Positions 1-8,297 of a stretch of 44,742 nt of DNA are shown in pieces (position 1 is the stretch's first letter; each line of letters starts with the position of its first letter). Source of the stretch: Chlorobiaceae bacterium. Lineage in GTDB: Bacteria; Bacteroidota; Chlorobiia; Chlorobiales; Chlorobiaceae. The stretch covers positions 1-44,742 of the forward strand of contig JAAXXI010000013.1 in assembly GCA_013334565.1 (NCBI GenBank), read 5' to 3'. The notes under the pieces were generated by a model. That model worked only from the letters and a program-made list of their open reading frames with translations, made no database searches and was not told the origin of the DNA. Made by a program: the position numbers and the translations under genes.

Positions 1-3000
1 GCTTCCTCCCAGTAAAGCTCGCCGTTTTTCTTTTTGTTGTGGAATTCGCCATACCAGACCTTTCCTGAAAGGATGGTATTCCAGAGATTCTTGTATACCT
101 CCTTGGGCATCATGCCTGACTGGAGTATCCGGGGGTTCTGACCTTTTGCTTCCTCCAGGGTATAGCCGGTATGCTCGGTAAATGTCGGATTGGCATACTC
201 GATGTTTCCATCGGGGTCCGTGATGACGACAACGGCAGGGCTTTGCTGCACTGCCACGCTGAGCTTTTTCAGCTCTTCTTCCGCGAGTTTGCGTTCGGTG
301 ACGTTTGATGATGTGCCGATGATCCTGTATATGTATCCGGAATCGTTGCGCAACGGACTGAGCATCGTTTCCCAGAATGTTTCCCTGCCATTGACGCAAC
401 GGCGTTCCTGAAACTGGATCGGACGACCTTTCTGCATGCAGATTTCGAAGTGCCGGTTCATTTTCCCTGCTATCTCGGGGCCGAAAAGGTCTTCAGGGGT
501 TTTTCCCGTTATTTCATCATTGACCAGGCCGGTGTTGATTTCAAGGTTCCTGTTGATGCCCCTGAACCGGAAAACGCCGCCGGGCATCACATCAGCGACA
601 AAGATGGAATAACTGACAGCATCATAGATGGTCTGCAGGAACTGACGGCTTTCGAGCAGTTTCTGTTCTGAATCCCTGCGCCGGGCTTCACTTTGTTTTC
701 TTTCCGTGATATCGCGTATCAGACCGATCAGTCCGGGATGTTCCGAGTCCTGGTAATATCTGATGTGACATTCTCCGATGAAAAACATGCCGTTTTTTTT
801 TCGGAATTTCAATTCGACGATCTGATCTGACAACTGTTCCTTCAGAATTTTCCGGAAGATGGCCCGGCCTTTTACAAGATCCTCTCCGGCAAGAAATTCT
901 GAATAACAACGGCCGAGCACCTCATCACGCACACTGAAGCCGAACATATTCTCGGCAGCTTCGGAAACGTAGGTCACCTGTTCATCGGCATCGATCAGGA
1001 ATACGACTTCCGTCATCTGTTCGGTAATGGAGCGGAATTTACTTTCGCTTTCCTTAAGCGCCTTTTCTGTTTTCTTGCGTTCTGTGATGACATCGAAAAC
1101 AGCTACAAAACAGCCTTCTCTGGTCCTGTAGGCCATGATGTCAAGCCAGGTGTCCAGCATTGAAAAGTACATTTCAAATCGGTCGGGAATTCCGGTCGTG
1201 ACAACCTTTCCGAACTTCTCGAAAAATTCGGGGTTCGTTTCGCGAAGTCCGGGAATCACTTCGGTAGCTCTTTTTCCGACAAGGTCCCGAAGACCGGTCA
1301 GGACGGTGAATTGCCCGTTGACTTCTTCATGGAGAAAATCCACGGGTTGACCGTTTTCGAAGATCATCCTGCAATATGCGACACCGTTCAGGGTATTGTT
1401 GAACAGTGAACGATGCCTTTCGGTACTTTCGATCAGCAGCTTTTCAGCCTGTTTCCTGCCGGTGATATCCATGACGACGCCGATCATCTTGACCGGTTTC
1501 CCCGATGCATTGCAGATTGGTCTTCCTCTCGACATCATCCACCGTTCGCCTCTGCTTGTATCGTTGACGAGCCATTCGGCCAGGAGTTCCGTTCCTTCAC
1601 GCATGGCTTTCTGCGCCTTGAACGCAACTTCCTCACGGTGGTCGGGATGGATTGACGCAATCCAGCTCTCGTATGAGGGTTCGCAGCTTCCGGGATCCAG
1701 TCCGTAGAGTTCCCACAATTCCTCGGACCAGACACTCCGTGATGTGCTGAGGTCCGAAGACCATGAACCGGACTTTGCTGCATCTTGCGCCAGCCTGCGG
1801 TGTTCTTCATTCTGACGGAGTACCTCTTCCTTTTCAGCCCTTTCGATGATATCCGCCGTCTGGTTCGCGAGGAGTTCCAGAAGGGTGAGGAGCTTTTCGT
1901 CGGATGTGCGGGTATTCCTGTAATAGACTGAAAGTATTCCGAGGAGTGTACCATTCCGGCTTTTCAGCGGTATGGACTGTATTGCCTGGACACCGGCCGA
2001 GATGTGTTCTTCAAGTTCTGTCCTGTTGCTGACGAGTGAGTTTTTCGAGATATCTTCTATGATGATCCTCCGGTTCTGTTTCAGAGCCAAGTCACACAGA
2101 CAGTTTTCTTCGCCGGAATAATCGCAGAACTCCCTGAGCGGATGTTCGAATCCACGTTGTTCGGCGATTTTCAGATGTCCTGATTTCGGGTCGGTCAACC
2201 GGATGTTGCCCATATCCGCACCGGTGATCTCCAGGGCGGTGTCGATTACTTTCTTGAATATTTCATCGAGATTTCCTTCGCGTACGAACAGCATGGAAAT
2301 ATCATGCAGTTTGAGCATCGCCCGGTAGTCGGCGTCAAGGGTGTGCTGTGTCTGGCGCAGCTTTTCCCCTGTCTGTTTGAGGGGTGTTATGTCAAGAGAA
2401 TAGACAACCAGCTGCTCTACCTTTCCGGTACCGCTTTTTACCGGCGATATATTGTGCACTCTCCAGGTTCCGTTCTCTACGCTTTCGAACGATATCCGTT
2501 TTCCGGTTCTCGTAACTTGTTCAACTTTCTGTTGCCGGTCAGCGGCCGTTTCGGACGGTAACAGATCATAGACTGATTTGCCGATGCACTGTTCGTGGTC
2601 CATACCGAAACGGGAAGCGAAGGCTTCATTTGCTTCGAGAATGGTCCCTTCGCGGTTGATGAGGAACAGGGATTCGGGGATGGAATTGAAGAGCGAACAG
2701 AGCGGGCACGGGTCTTGAACGGCAGCTTTCGTTTCGCGGAAAATCAGGAGCGTGCCGTCAGGTTTTCCCTGAACCCCGGCCGGTATGATTTTTCCGGCTA
2801 TGTTTTTTTCGACACCTTTTTTGGTAAGGATGGGGCTTTCAAATTCACCGATTTCCCTGATGTATTTCTCCGCAACGAACCGCGATAACCGGTTGCCGGA
2901 AAGTGGCTTTTTTTTCAGTTCCTTGAGATTGAAGACCGCTTCGATCGTTCGGAATTCGGCATCACTGTTTTTCCATCCCGTCAGATGTTCTGCAGCATCG

Positions 3001-3101
3001 TTCATGAACTCGACAAGGTTTTCCCTGTCGAGCAGGACGACGGCTTCCTGCATGTTGCCGAGAATGACGGATGTCAGATCCTTTTTGGAGTGCCGATCCA
3101 T
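1..3101 (-). CDS. multi-PAS/GAF sensor protein (5' part, runs off left edge)
   Basis: One reading frame stays open on the minus strand from ATG 3101 to the window edge, giving at least 1033 codons. I read a PAS domain near residues 8-115, a second PAS (about 130-240, with a CPLC motif near its start), a GAF domain (about 255-420), and five further PAS domains (about 425-553, 555-677, 680-800, 805-939, 940 to edge). Several end in the usual DITERK-type linker (DITGRKQAE, DVITERKKTE, DITERKQSE). No signal peptide or membrane helix was seen, so it is probably cytoplasmic. The output domain (histidine kinase, GGDEF or other) lies outside the window, so it cannot be named. The start follows an A-rich stretch without a clear ribosome site. 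A repeat element begins only 20 bp upstream. Confidence 0.85.
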   Translation of the reverse strand, partial: MDRHSKKDLTSVILGNMQEAVVLLDRENLVEFMNDAAEHLTGWKNSDAEFRTIEAVFNLKELKKKPLSGNRLSRFVAEKYIREIGEFESPILTKKGVEKNIAGKIIPAGVQGKPDGTLLIFRETKAAVQDPCPLCSLFNSIPESLFLINREGTILEANEAFASRFGMDHEQCIGKSVYDLLPSETAADRQQKVEQVTRTGKRISFESVENGTWRVHNISPVKSGTGKVEQLVVYSLDITPLKQTGEKLRQTQHTLDADYRAMLKLHDISMLFVREGNLDEIFKKVIDTALEITGADMGNIRLTDPKSGHLKIAEQRGFEHPLREFCDYSGEENCLCDLALKQNRRIIIEDISKNSLVSNRTELEEHISAGVQAIQSIPLKSRNGTLLGILSVYYRNTRTSDEKLLTLLELLANQTADIIERAEKEEVLRQNEEHRRLAQDAAKSGSWSSDLSTSRSVWSEELWELYGLDPGSCEPSYESWIASIHPDHREEVAFKAQKAMREGTELLAEWLVNDTSRGERWMMSRGRPICNASGKPVKMIGVVMDITGRKQAEKLLIESTERHRSLFNNTLNGVAYCRMIFENGQPVDFLHEEVNGQFTVLTGLRDLVGKRATEVIPGLRETNPEFFEKFGKVVTTGIPDRFEMYFSMLDTWLDIMAYRTREGCFVAVFDVITERKKTEKALKESESKFRSITEQMTEVVFLIDADEQVTYVSEAAENMFGFSVRDEVLGRCYSEFLAGEDLVKGRAIFRKILKEQLSDQIVELKFRKKNGMFFIGECHIRYYQDSEHPGLIGLIRDITERKQSEARRRDSEQKLLESRQFLQTIYDAVSYSIFVADVMPGGVFRFRGINRNLEINTGLVNDEITGKTPEDLFGPEIAGKMNRHFEICMQKGRPIQFQERRCVNGRETFWETMLSPLRNDSGYIYRIIGTSSNVTERKLAEEELKKLSVAVQQSPAVVVITDPDGNIEYANPTFTEHTGYTLEEAKGQNPRILQSGMMPKEVYKNLWNTILSGKVWYGEFHNKKKNGELYWEE

Positions 3102-3121
3102 TTCGATCTTTTTATTATTTT

Positions 3122-3291
3122 GGGCACCTCTGTTTATTTGTTCCGAACCACTATTGCGGTGTTGGTCCCGATGATTCGGGATCGAAATCCTCATGTACTC
3201 CCGGCATATTCCGGTTTCGGAGTTTATCCCGATAATGTCGGGACTCCCTCCGCCTTGCACTCGTGCTTCTAACGACAATAAAAGGGTGCCC
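3122..3291 (+). mobile_element. MITE-like element, copy 1 (GGGCACC terminal inverted repeats)
   Basis: This 170-bp element begins GGGCACCTCTGTTTATTTG and ends with the inverse, ACAATAAAAGGGTGCCC. The interior shares a nearly identical segment of about 90 bp (from GAAATCCTCATGTACTCCCGG to CTTGCACTCGTGCTTCT, 3176-3270) with copy 2 at 9.8 kb. It contains a TCCCGA/TCGGGA hairpin at 3226-3242. TTTT flanks both ends, a possible but low-complexity target duplication. No protein is encoded. It sits in the leader of the PAS sensor gene, so that gene's transcript must start inside it, read through it, or start in the 20 bp between. Confidence 0.7.
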
Positions 3292-3708
3292 TTTTGAATT
3301 TCGCCTTGTTCGGGGGTGAAGCGAATTACGGTAGTGTCCCTGAAAACAGGGTGAATCGCTGCCAGGAAAACTTTGAACATTACAGTTCTTATAAAAAAGT
3401 AAACATCTTCTTTATATTTTCCTGAATGTTTACCACTTGCACTTTCTTTTCTTTTTTTTCGATTTTTCCTCTCGAGCATTGAAGTGCTGATTGTCCCTGG
3501 TCCTCTTTTCTGGAGTGAATACCGTCATACGTATTCTGCATCACAGTACCCCCATAGGGCACAGGAGGACGAATGTGAGCTTTCGCAATCAGTTGTGCAT
3601 TGAATTATCATCTGCTTTTCATGCCCGGCAGCCGGGTATTTCCCTTGGCAGTGTGTACAGAATTACAATCCCTTGCAATCCACGTCAAATTCTAAACAAG
3701 GAAACATT
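3292..3708. other. intergenic region upstream of the Sel1-repeat gene
   Basis: No convincing gene lies here. A dyad with 7-bp arms, GTAAACA (3399-3405) and TGTTTAC (3427-3433), is set in AT-rich sequence and could be an operator or part of a promoter. Small hairpins occur near 3344 (CCCTG-aaaa-CAGGG) and near 3622 (CCGG-type stem). The short open frames in this stretch lack ribosome sites and look random. The promoter of the downstream secreted repeat protein should be here, but I cannot place its -35 and -10 boxes. Confidence 0.35.
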
Positions 3709-4311
3709 ATGAAAACTGCATGTTTCAGGCTCATGGTGATTATGCTGCTGTTTTACCCGGTGAAAGCTGTTGCGGAATCTCCTGTCCAGGATGAAGTATC
3801 TTCCTGGCGGAAAGCGGCGGAAAGCGGCAATCCTACTGCAGAATACAACCTCGGGCTGATGTATTTCAAAGGAGACGGGGTCAGGCAGGATTATTTCGAG
3901 GCACTGAAATGGTACCGGCTCGCATCGGACCATGGCGATCTCAATGCCCGGTTCAATATCGCGCTCATGTATCGCGAGGGACAGGGGGTCAGGCAGAATT
4001 TTGCTGAAGCGGCAAAACTTCTGAGGCTTATCGCGGACAAGGGATATCCGGAGGCCCAGAACGAGCTTGGCCAGATGTACGAAAAAGGGCAGGGAATGCC
4101 CCAGAATTATTTCGAGGCGGTCAAGCTTTACAGAATGGCTGCAGCGCAGAATTATGCGAAAGCGCAGTACAGTCTTGGTTCGGCATATGAAAACGGCAAA
4201 GGCTTGAATCAGGACCCCAAGGCGGCAAAGGAATGGTATGGGAAATCCTGTGACAACGGTCTGCAGCAGGGTTGCGATGCCTACCGCAGATTGAATGAAG
4301 CAGGCAATTGA
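3709..4311 (+). CDS. secreted Sel1-like (SLR/TPR) repeat protein
   Basis: This is a 200-residue protein. The start at ATG 3709 is preferred because AAGGAA precedes it at a good distance and the N-terminus then reads as a signal peptide (MKTACFRLMVIMLLF..., cleavage probably after VAVA-like KAVA near residue 22). The mature part is built of four 36-residue Sel1-type helical repeats (about 42-77, 78-113, 114-149, 150-185), each with the pattern A-x-x-x-LG-x-MY-x-x-G-x-GV-x-Q-[DN]. Two cysteines (C181, C189) in the last repeat could pair. Sel1 proteins act as protein-protein scaffolds, often in the envelope. The partner here is unknown. The gene appears monocistronic, with about 390 bp before the next gene. 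Confidence 0.85.
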   Translation: MKTACFRLMVIMLLFYPVKAVAESPVQDEVSSWRKAAESGNPTAEYNLGLMYFKGDGVRQDYFEALKWYRLASDHGDLNARFNIALMYREGQGVRQNFAEAAKLLRLIADKGYPEAQNELGQMYEKGQGMPQNYFEAVKLYRMAAAQNYAKAQYSLGSAYENGKGLNQDPKAAKEWYGKSCDNGLQQGCDAYRRLNEAGN

Positions 4312-4703
4312 GTTCGTTCTGAACAGGTGTTTTTAAGATGTTTGAGTTTTTTATTGGACGGAATTGTTCCGACTTATTGTTATTTAAAACAAGTTTAATT
4401 ATTATCAATTGTTAATACCTCTGATTTGCAGGCTCCACCCCCTGGCGGCCTGATTTGAAGTTCCTGTCGGTTGTGCTTTGGGTTCTCTGCCTTGAAGCAA
4501 TGTTTTCTCAATGAAGTACCGAGGGATTTCTGTTTCTCCCTTTGATTGTCAGTGCACTCTCTATTTCGGAAGGATACTTGAGATTATCCTCGTTCCGGCT
4601 TGCGTCGGCCGAAATATCAGGTGACATGCGCATCATCTTCATACGCACCGGATTTAGGGTTTTTGTTATCCATTACTATCAATGAATCCAAAAGGGGGGG
4701 TAC
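4312..4703. other. intergenic region upstream of the cytochrome-porin gene
   Basis: This 392-bp stretch has no gene. An AT-rich part (4370-4420) contains a perfect small palindrome, CGGAA-TTG-TTCCG (4360-4372). It also contains a 15-bp stretch at 4393-4407 that, read on the minus strand, matches TGATAAT-N-ATTA of the Fur 7-1-7 consensus but departs from it in the last three bases. A second dyad, GGATA/TATCC, lies near 4572-4590. The Fur-like match is weak evidence for iron control of the downstream genes. Confidence 0.3.
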
Positions 4704-5996
4704 ATGAAAAGGTCACCCATATTGCTTTTTCTTGCGATCGTTATGCCGGTCCTGATCTGGTATGGAGATGCTTCGGCTATACCTGCGTTTGCGAGAAAGT
4801 ACCACACGGCGTGTTCGACCTGCCATCTCGCATTTCCTGTAAGGAACGGGTTTGGTGACGCGTTCCGGAACAACGGGTATCGTTTTCCGGACAGCACGGA
4901 CGAAGAGATGGTCAAGGAAGAGCCGATAAAGCTGGGGTCGGATGCTTACAAAAAACTGTTTCCCAAAGCGATCTGGCCTTCCGACATGCCGAACATGCCT
5001 TCTCTTGGTCTTCTTGCAAGAGTTGACGGATCGCTGCCTAAAGACAGGGTTACAGGAAAGTTCAAAGATTCGCAGATCAACGAGGAACTCGATATTTTCT
5101 TCGGCGGCACAATCACCAACCAGATCAGCTATTTCGGCGATTTTACGGTAAGTCCGGAAAATACCACTCTGGGCCGCATATTGTTCCTCTGGACATTCAG
5201 CCCGGGTATAAGCCTGGCTGCCGGAACCGTCGGTTTCCCGGAGCAGTTCGATCTGATTTCATCGAATGCTGCTGACGGCCCTGATGGTTTTGCAGCCCAG
5301 TTGCCTAATCCTAACAAGGGTGTCGAACTGCGACTGGCAGGAAATTTCGGAAAAAGCGGAGGGTATACGTTCGTTGCCGGTGTCGGACGAAATTCCCAGA
5401 CAGACGGGAATTCGCAAGAGGGTGACGTTTCCGGCGGCTCGTTCGCCGATACCAGATATGCAAGGGCGACAGTCAAATTCGGTGGCACCGGTGCGATGAG
5501 CGGTTCGGGCGGAGAACTTGGAAACCAGTATATCGGCCTCGACAACTCGATCACCATCGGGGCAAATATCTACAATTCTTCAGGGGGTGGCAACGTCAAT
5601 GCCGAATCGTATACCTATGGTTTGACGAAAACGGCCTATTCCGGAGATATAAAAATCAATTATGGGAATTTGCGCCTCATCGCCCAATACGCTCATTTCT
5701 GTGAAGTTATCGATGCCGAAGGAACAAACTGGGGAGCTCGCAATGCCCTCTCGCTCGAAGGTGATTACTGGATTTTTCCATGGCTTTTCGGTGTTTTCCG
5801 CTACGAGCATCTCGAGGATAAGCTGAACGGCGAATACACGAAGCTGATACCGGGTATCGGTGTTCTGTTGAGGCCGAATGTCAAATTCGGCATCGAATAT
5901 GTCGCTGTGACGAAAAATACATTCGGTTTTGATCCACTTGGATTGGAAAACTCGCCGATCAATTCATGGAATCTCTATACCCAGGTCGGCTTCTGA
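4704..5996 (+). CDS. outer-membrane monohaem cytochrome fused to beta-barrel porin (Cyc2-like architecture)
   Basis: This is a 430-residue protein with a strong ribosome site (AGGGGGGG) before ATG 4704. A signal peptide (1 to about 25, ending DASA) is followed by IPAFARKYHTACSTCH. The single haem site is C37-S-T-C40-H41, and the following segment FPVRNGFGDAFRNNGY is typical of small cytochromes attached to outer-membrane barrels. From about residue 100 onward the sequence alternates polar and hydrophobic residues, is Gly/Asn/Tyr-rich, and ends in Phe (NLYTQVGF), the outer-membrane insertion signature. Size and layout match the fused cytochrome-porins of the Cyc2 kind, which take electrons from outside the cell (for example from Fe(II)). 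Membership of the true Cyc2 family is inference. The gene is followed by a terminator, then a cupredoxin gene. Confidence 0.75.
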   Translation: MKRSPILLFLAIVMPVLIWYGDASAIPAFARKYHTACSTCHLAFPVRNGFGDAFRNNGYRFPDSTDEEMVKEEPIKLGSDAYKKLFPKAIWPSDMPNMPSLGLLARVDGSLPKDRVTGKFKDSQINEELDIFFGGTITNQISYFGDFTVSPENTTLGRILFLWTFSPGISLAAGTVGFPEQFDLISSNAADGPDGFAAQLPNPNKGVELRLAGNFGKSGGYTFVAGVGRNSQTDGNSQEGDVSGGSFADTRYARATVKFGGTGAMSGSGGELGNQYIGLDNSITIGANIYNSSGGGNVNAESYTYGLTKTAYSGDIKINYGNLRLIAQYAHFCEVIDAEGTNWGARNALSLEGDYWIFPWLFGVFRYEHLEDKLNGEYTKLIPGIGVLLRPNVKFGIEYVAVTKNTFGFDPLGLENSPINSWNLYTQVGF

Positions 5997-6018
5997 ACAC
6001 GTGGCAGTCCGGTTTGAA

Positions 6019-6050
6019 AGGTGCGCCTCATTAATGATGCGCACCTTTTT
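6019..6050 (+). terminator. rho-independent terminator after the cytochrome-porin gene
   Basis: A nearly perfect stem, AGGTGCGC...GCGCACCT, with the TCATTAATGA palindrome continuing it, is followed directly by a T run. It lies 22 bp after the stop codon of the cytochrome-porin gene. It separates that gene from the cupredoxin gene, which therefore probably has its own promoter or depends on partial read-through. Confidence 0.8.
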
Positions 6051-6132
6051 ATAAACCACCGTATTAACGATTGTTATCATGTATCGCACCATTTCTGTAT
6101 TCACCAACCAACATGCACGAGGAGGTATGCGT

Positions 6133-6735
6133 ATGAGGAGAAGAATGTCGGCTGTTTCAAGGACAGCCTTTATTACCGTCGGGTTTGCGTTATGGGCGTC
6201 AAAAGCTTTCTCTTCAGGAACGGTCAGCGGCACTGTCAATGCAGATATAGAGAAAACCAAAGAGAATGTAGTTGTCTATCTTAAAGGGATTAAAGGCCCG
6301 GTTGTGACGAAACAGATAGATATCGACCAGCACCATATGATGTTCAACCCCAGGGTATCTGCCATACCAGTCGGTTCGACTGTCGTATTCAGCAATCACG
6401 ACAAGATTTACCATAACGTTTTTTCGGTCAGCGACGCAAAAAAATTCAGCCTCGATACCTATGACCCCGGTTATTCCAAAAAAGTGACGTTTGACAAGAC
6501 CGGCGCGGTCAACCTGCTCTGCCACGTTCATGCGGAAATGTCAGGATGGGTGATCATCACCGAGAATCAGTATACCGCAGTCAGTGATGAGGATGGAAGG
6601 TTTTCAATCCAGGGTGTCCCTGCCGGAACCTACGAGGTCGGAATTTGGAGCGAAACACAGAGGCCGCAGGGACCGGTAACGGTTACCGTCAGGGACGGGC
6701 AGACGAGCCAAATGGATATCAAACTTGGCCACTGA
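6133..6735 (+). CDS. secreted cupredoxin (type-1 copper) protein with C-terminal regulatory-like beta domain
   Basis: This is a 200-residue protein. GAGGAGG at 6119-6125 is spaced ideally (7 bases) for ATG 6133. The ATG at 6127 is too close and the one at 6079 has no site. The N-terminus (about 1-28, ending KAFSSG) is a signal peptide. Residues about 30-142 form a cupredoxin fold with the type-1 copper ligands H94 (in DKIYHNVF) and C130-x2-H133-x2-M136 (LLCHVHAEMSG), the same loop spacing as amicyanin. Residues about 145-200 (DEDGRFSIQGVPAGTYEV) look like a carboxypeptidase-regulatory-like domain. It probably carries electrons in the periplasm. Its position next to a cytochrome-porin suggests it accepts electrons from it, as rusticyanin does from Cyc2, but this is inference. 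Confidence 0.85.
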   Translation: MRRRMSAVSRTAFITVGFALWASKAFSSGTVSGTVNADIEKTKENVVVYLKGIKGPVVTKQIDIDQHHMMFNPRVSAIPVGSTVVFSNHDKIYHNVFSVSDAKKFSLDTYDPGYSKKVTFDKTGAVNLLCHVHAEMSGWVIITENQYTAVSDEDGRFSIQGVPAGTYEVGIWSETQRPQGPVTVTVRDGQTSQMDIKLGH

Positions 6736-6860
6736 CGGGAGTGTCCGGTTTTTTCAGACTTTTGACGCTTTGCATCGTGCAGGTCTCTGCCTAAGGAAAT
6801 GGCAGTGGTCCGGTTGTGAAATTTTCAGAAGGACCAGTATCGCCCGTCACTGATAAAGGA

Positions 6861-6890
6861 AAAAGCCCTGCACGGAAACAGGGCTTTTTT
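6861..6890 (+). terminator. rho-independent terminator after the cupredoxin gene
   Basis: The stem AAAGCCCTG / CAGGGCTTT has a 7-base loop and is followed by six T residues. It lies about 125 bp after the cupredoxin stop codon. Confidence 0.85.
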
Positions 6891-7027
6891 CGTTCAATCG
6901 GGGAGAGTTCGGCTCTTCTTTGCAGTTTTTATATATTCCTTTTTGAAAAAATTCATAATCGTTAATTGTATCCGGAACAGCATTCCGGGTTTGGGCCGGA
7001 CCGGCATCTACAAAAGACCGCAGGCGT

Positions 7028-8278
7028 ATGCAGCTCATGTTGTTCGAAGATTCGGGGGTACACGAACTGAAGCCCCTCACAGACCTGAAACCCGTTTTCA
7101 GCCTTACCACCGGCTTCAGGACGCTTCGGGAAAAGATGGTCCATGCTGTGGGCGGGGTTTTCGAAGTGACCTTTCATCTCCGCCGGTACCTTGCCCCCTG
7201 TTTCGCTGAACAGAACCCATCATGCATCGTCAACAGCATCAGGGAAAAAGAGGTGTTACTGGTTAACGGTCGGCTGGTCTGTTCGGACGCCATCGGCCGG
7301 TTGCTTCGGGAGAACGCTTTCGAGCCGGGCAAAGCTTATTTTCAGGACGGCAACCTGCTGTTCGCGAAGGTCCCTTCAGCCATGGTGACCGATAATGACG
7401 GTATGATGCCGGACCTGATCGATACCGCCCGGTTGGCGGACGGACTTGCTGCAGAGGAAATTTCTGGTTTCCGGATCATCGACAATCTCTGGGACCTGAT
7501 AGCGTTTCATACGGATGAAATGCAGAAAGATGCCCGGTCACTCATGCTGGGAAGAGTCGAAGGGGTAGTGCATCCTTCGGCAGTCATCGTCAATCCTTCG
7601 AATATTTATATAGGTCCGGGAGCCTTTGTACGCGCCGGAGCGGTCATTGACGGGGAAGACGGATTCGTGGCAGTCGGAGCGGGAGCTGTGGTGGAACCCC
7701 AGTCCCTGCTTATGCAGAACGTCAGTCTCGCCCCCCGGTCGAAGGTCAGGCCTGGTGCGAAGATCTACAGCAACGTTTCCGTGGGAAGTTTTTCCAGGGT
7801 CGGCGGCGAGGTCGAGGATTCGATCATAGAGCCCTATGCGAACAAGCAGCATGACGGTTTCCTTGGGCATTCCTACCTCTCGTCGTGGTGCAATCTCGGG
7901 GCCGGGACAAATACCAGTGACCTGAAAAACAACTATGCCCCTGTCAGGATTTTCGTCAATGGACGGGAACGGGAAACCGGACTGCAGTTCCTTGGGCTCC
8001 TGATGGGCGAGCACAGCAAGAGTTCGATCGGTTCGGTGTTCAATACCGGTACAGTCGCGGGAACAGCCTCGAACATTTTCGGTGGCGGGTTTCCTCCGAA
8101 AGCAGTACCTTCCTTCTCCTGGGGCGGAAGCGACGGGCTGGTGCCGTATGATCCGGACAAAGCCGTCGAAACGGCCCGGCAGGTCATGGCGCGCAGGCAG
8201 GTCTCGATGAGCCGTTCCTATGAATCGATGCTCAGGCATATTGCCGAAACAGCCGGACCCGGCAAAGTTTTACCATAA
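7028..8278 (+). CDS. GlmU-like sugar-nucleotidyltransferase-family protein with left-handed beta-helix
   Basis: This 416-residue protein resembles the putative sugar nucleotidyltransferases that share the C-terminal half of GlmU. The N-terminal part (about 1-180) lacks the usual pyrophosphorylase G-x-G loop and reads like the degenerate NTP-transferase-like domain of this family. From about 180 to 375 there are hexapeptide turns of a left-handed parallel beta-helix (VHPSAVIVNPSNIYIGPG, VAVGAGAVVEPQS, LAPRSKVRPGAKIYSNVSVG, NLGAGTNTSDLKNN). Such proteins are common in Bacteroidetes/Chlorobi. Their substrate is not established, and a transferase acting on a nucleotide sugar is only likely. ATG 7028 gives the expected MQLMLFED start. 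The next gene begins 19 bp after the stop and may be co-transcribed. Confidence 0.8.
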   Translation: MQLMLFEDSGVHELKPLTDLKPVFSLTTGFRTLREKMVHAVGGVFEVTFHLRRYLAPCFAEQNPSCIVNSIREKEVLLVNGRLVCSDAIGRLLRENAFEPGKAYFQDGNLLFAKVPSAMVTDNDGMMPDLIDTARLADGLAAEEISGFRIIDNLWDLIAFHTDEMQKDARSLMLGRVEGVVHPSAVIVNPSNIYIGPGAFVRAGAVIDGEDGFVAVGAGAVVEPQSLLMQNVSLAPRSKVRPGAKIYSNVSVGSFSRVGGEVEDSIIEPYANKQHDGFLGHSYLSSWCNLGAGTNTSDLKNNYAPVRIFVNGRERETGLQFLGLLMGEHSKSSIGSVFNTGTVAGTASNIFGGGFPPKAVPSFSWGGSDGLVPYDPDKAVETARQVMARRQVSMSRSYESMLRHIAETAGPGKVLP

Positions 8279-8297
8279 TGTTTACCAGCAGGAATGC

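Noticed and set aside
2135..2160. GTTCGAATCC, which resembles a tRNA T-loop
   Set aside because: It lies within the PAS/GAF coding frame and no acceptor or anticodon arms can be drawn around it.
190..3272. Several plus-strand frames of 70-130 codons across the left end
   Set aside because: They are antisense to the continuous PAS/GAF reading frame, which has clear domain homology.
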